Below are positions 5,157-5,164 of a DNA stretch of 5,164 nt, in pieces. Made by a program: the position numbers and the translations under genes. Source of the stretch: Omnitrophica bacterium RIFCSPLOWO2_01_FULL_45_10 (GTDB lineage Bacteria > Omnitrophota > Gorgyraeia > 2-01-FULL-45-10); NCBI GenBank assembly GCA_001804165.1, contig MHFL01000042.1, positions 1 through 5,164 on the forward strand, in the 5' to 3' direction. The notes below the pieces were generated by a model. The model was not told where the DNA came from. It made no database searches and saw nothing but the letters and a program-made list of their open reading frames with translations. How positions within the stretch are numbered: the first letter of the stretch is position 1; every line of letters begins with the position of its first letter.

Positions 5157-5164
5157 GAAGGTGG
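5157..5164 (+). promoter_or_regulatory. Likely ribosome binding site of a following gene
   Basis: GAAGGTGG directly follows the kinase stop and runs to the window end. Such a purine-rich tract is what a closely spaced downstream gene, perhaps the cognate response regulator, would need. The gene itself is outside the window. Confidence 0.4.

Overview
The window is bacterial and densely coded, with five complete genes and one 5'-truncated gene, all on the plus strand. Good Shine-Dalgarno sites, a FabF-type ketosynthase, a chromosomal toxin-antitoxin pair and a large multi-pass hybrid-sensor histidine kinase fit an environmental bacterium, probably Gram-negative. The style resembles uncultivated lineages such as Omnitrophota, but no marker fixes the taxon and that is a weak guess.

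Layout: (1) 1-368, the C-terminal 121 residues of a beta-ketoacyl-ACP synthase with both active-site His residues and the Lys. (2) 369-487, a spacer holding a short ORF behind a strong ribosome binding site, a convincing sigma70-type promoter, and an inverted repeat overlapping its -10 box. (3) 488-1026, an AbrB/MazE-fold antitoxin and a RelE/ParE-fold toxin overlapping by ATGA. (4) 1027-1123, a spacer with an 11-bp tandem repeat. (5) 1124-1396, a discrete acyl carrier protein. (6) 1457-2698, a divergent HMG-CoA reductase homologue. (7) 2757-5156, a histidine kinase with about nine membrane segments, a GAF domain, DHp and ATPase domains. A Shine-Dalgarno-like tract at the window end suggests another gene follows.

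The ketosynthase, ACP and reductase look like parts of a dissociated fatty-acid or polyketide-type pathway, with the toxin-antitoxin module sitting between the ketosynthase and the ACP. The reductase keeps the four class I catalytic residues (Glu102, Lys231, Asp305, His396), but several substrate-pocket positions differ from the human enzyme in an alignment made by eye. The most interesting hypothesis is that it carries out a four-electron reduction of a thioester made by the neighbouring ketosynthase/ACP pair, instead of, or as well as, making mevalonate.

Base composition is mosaic. By hand counts of single 60-base lines, the ketosynthase ranges from 38 to 58% GC and the toxin-antitoxin module is near 55%. 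The ACP is about 20%, the reductase about 32%, and the kinase's first seven membrane segments about 35%. GC rises to 42-50% near 3430, inside the kinase gene, and reaches about 53% in its catalytic part. The AT-rich block from about 1100 to 3430 may have a separate history, and the kinase may be a chimera.
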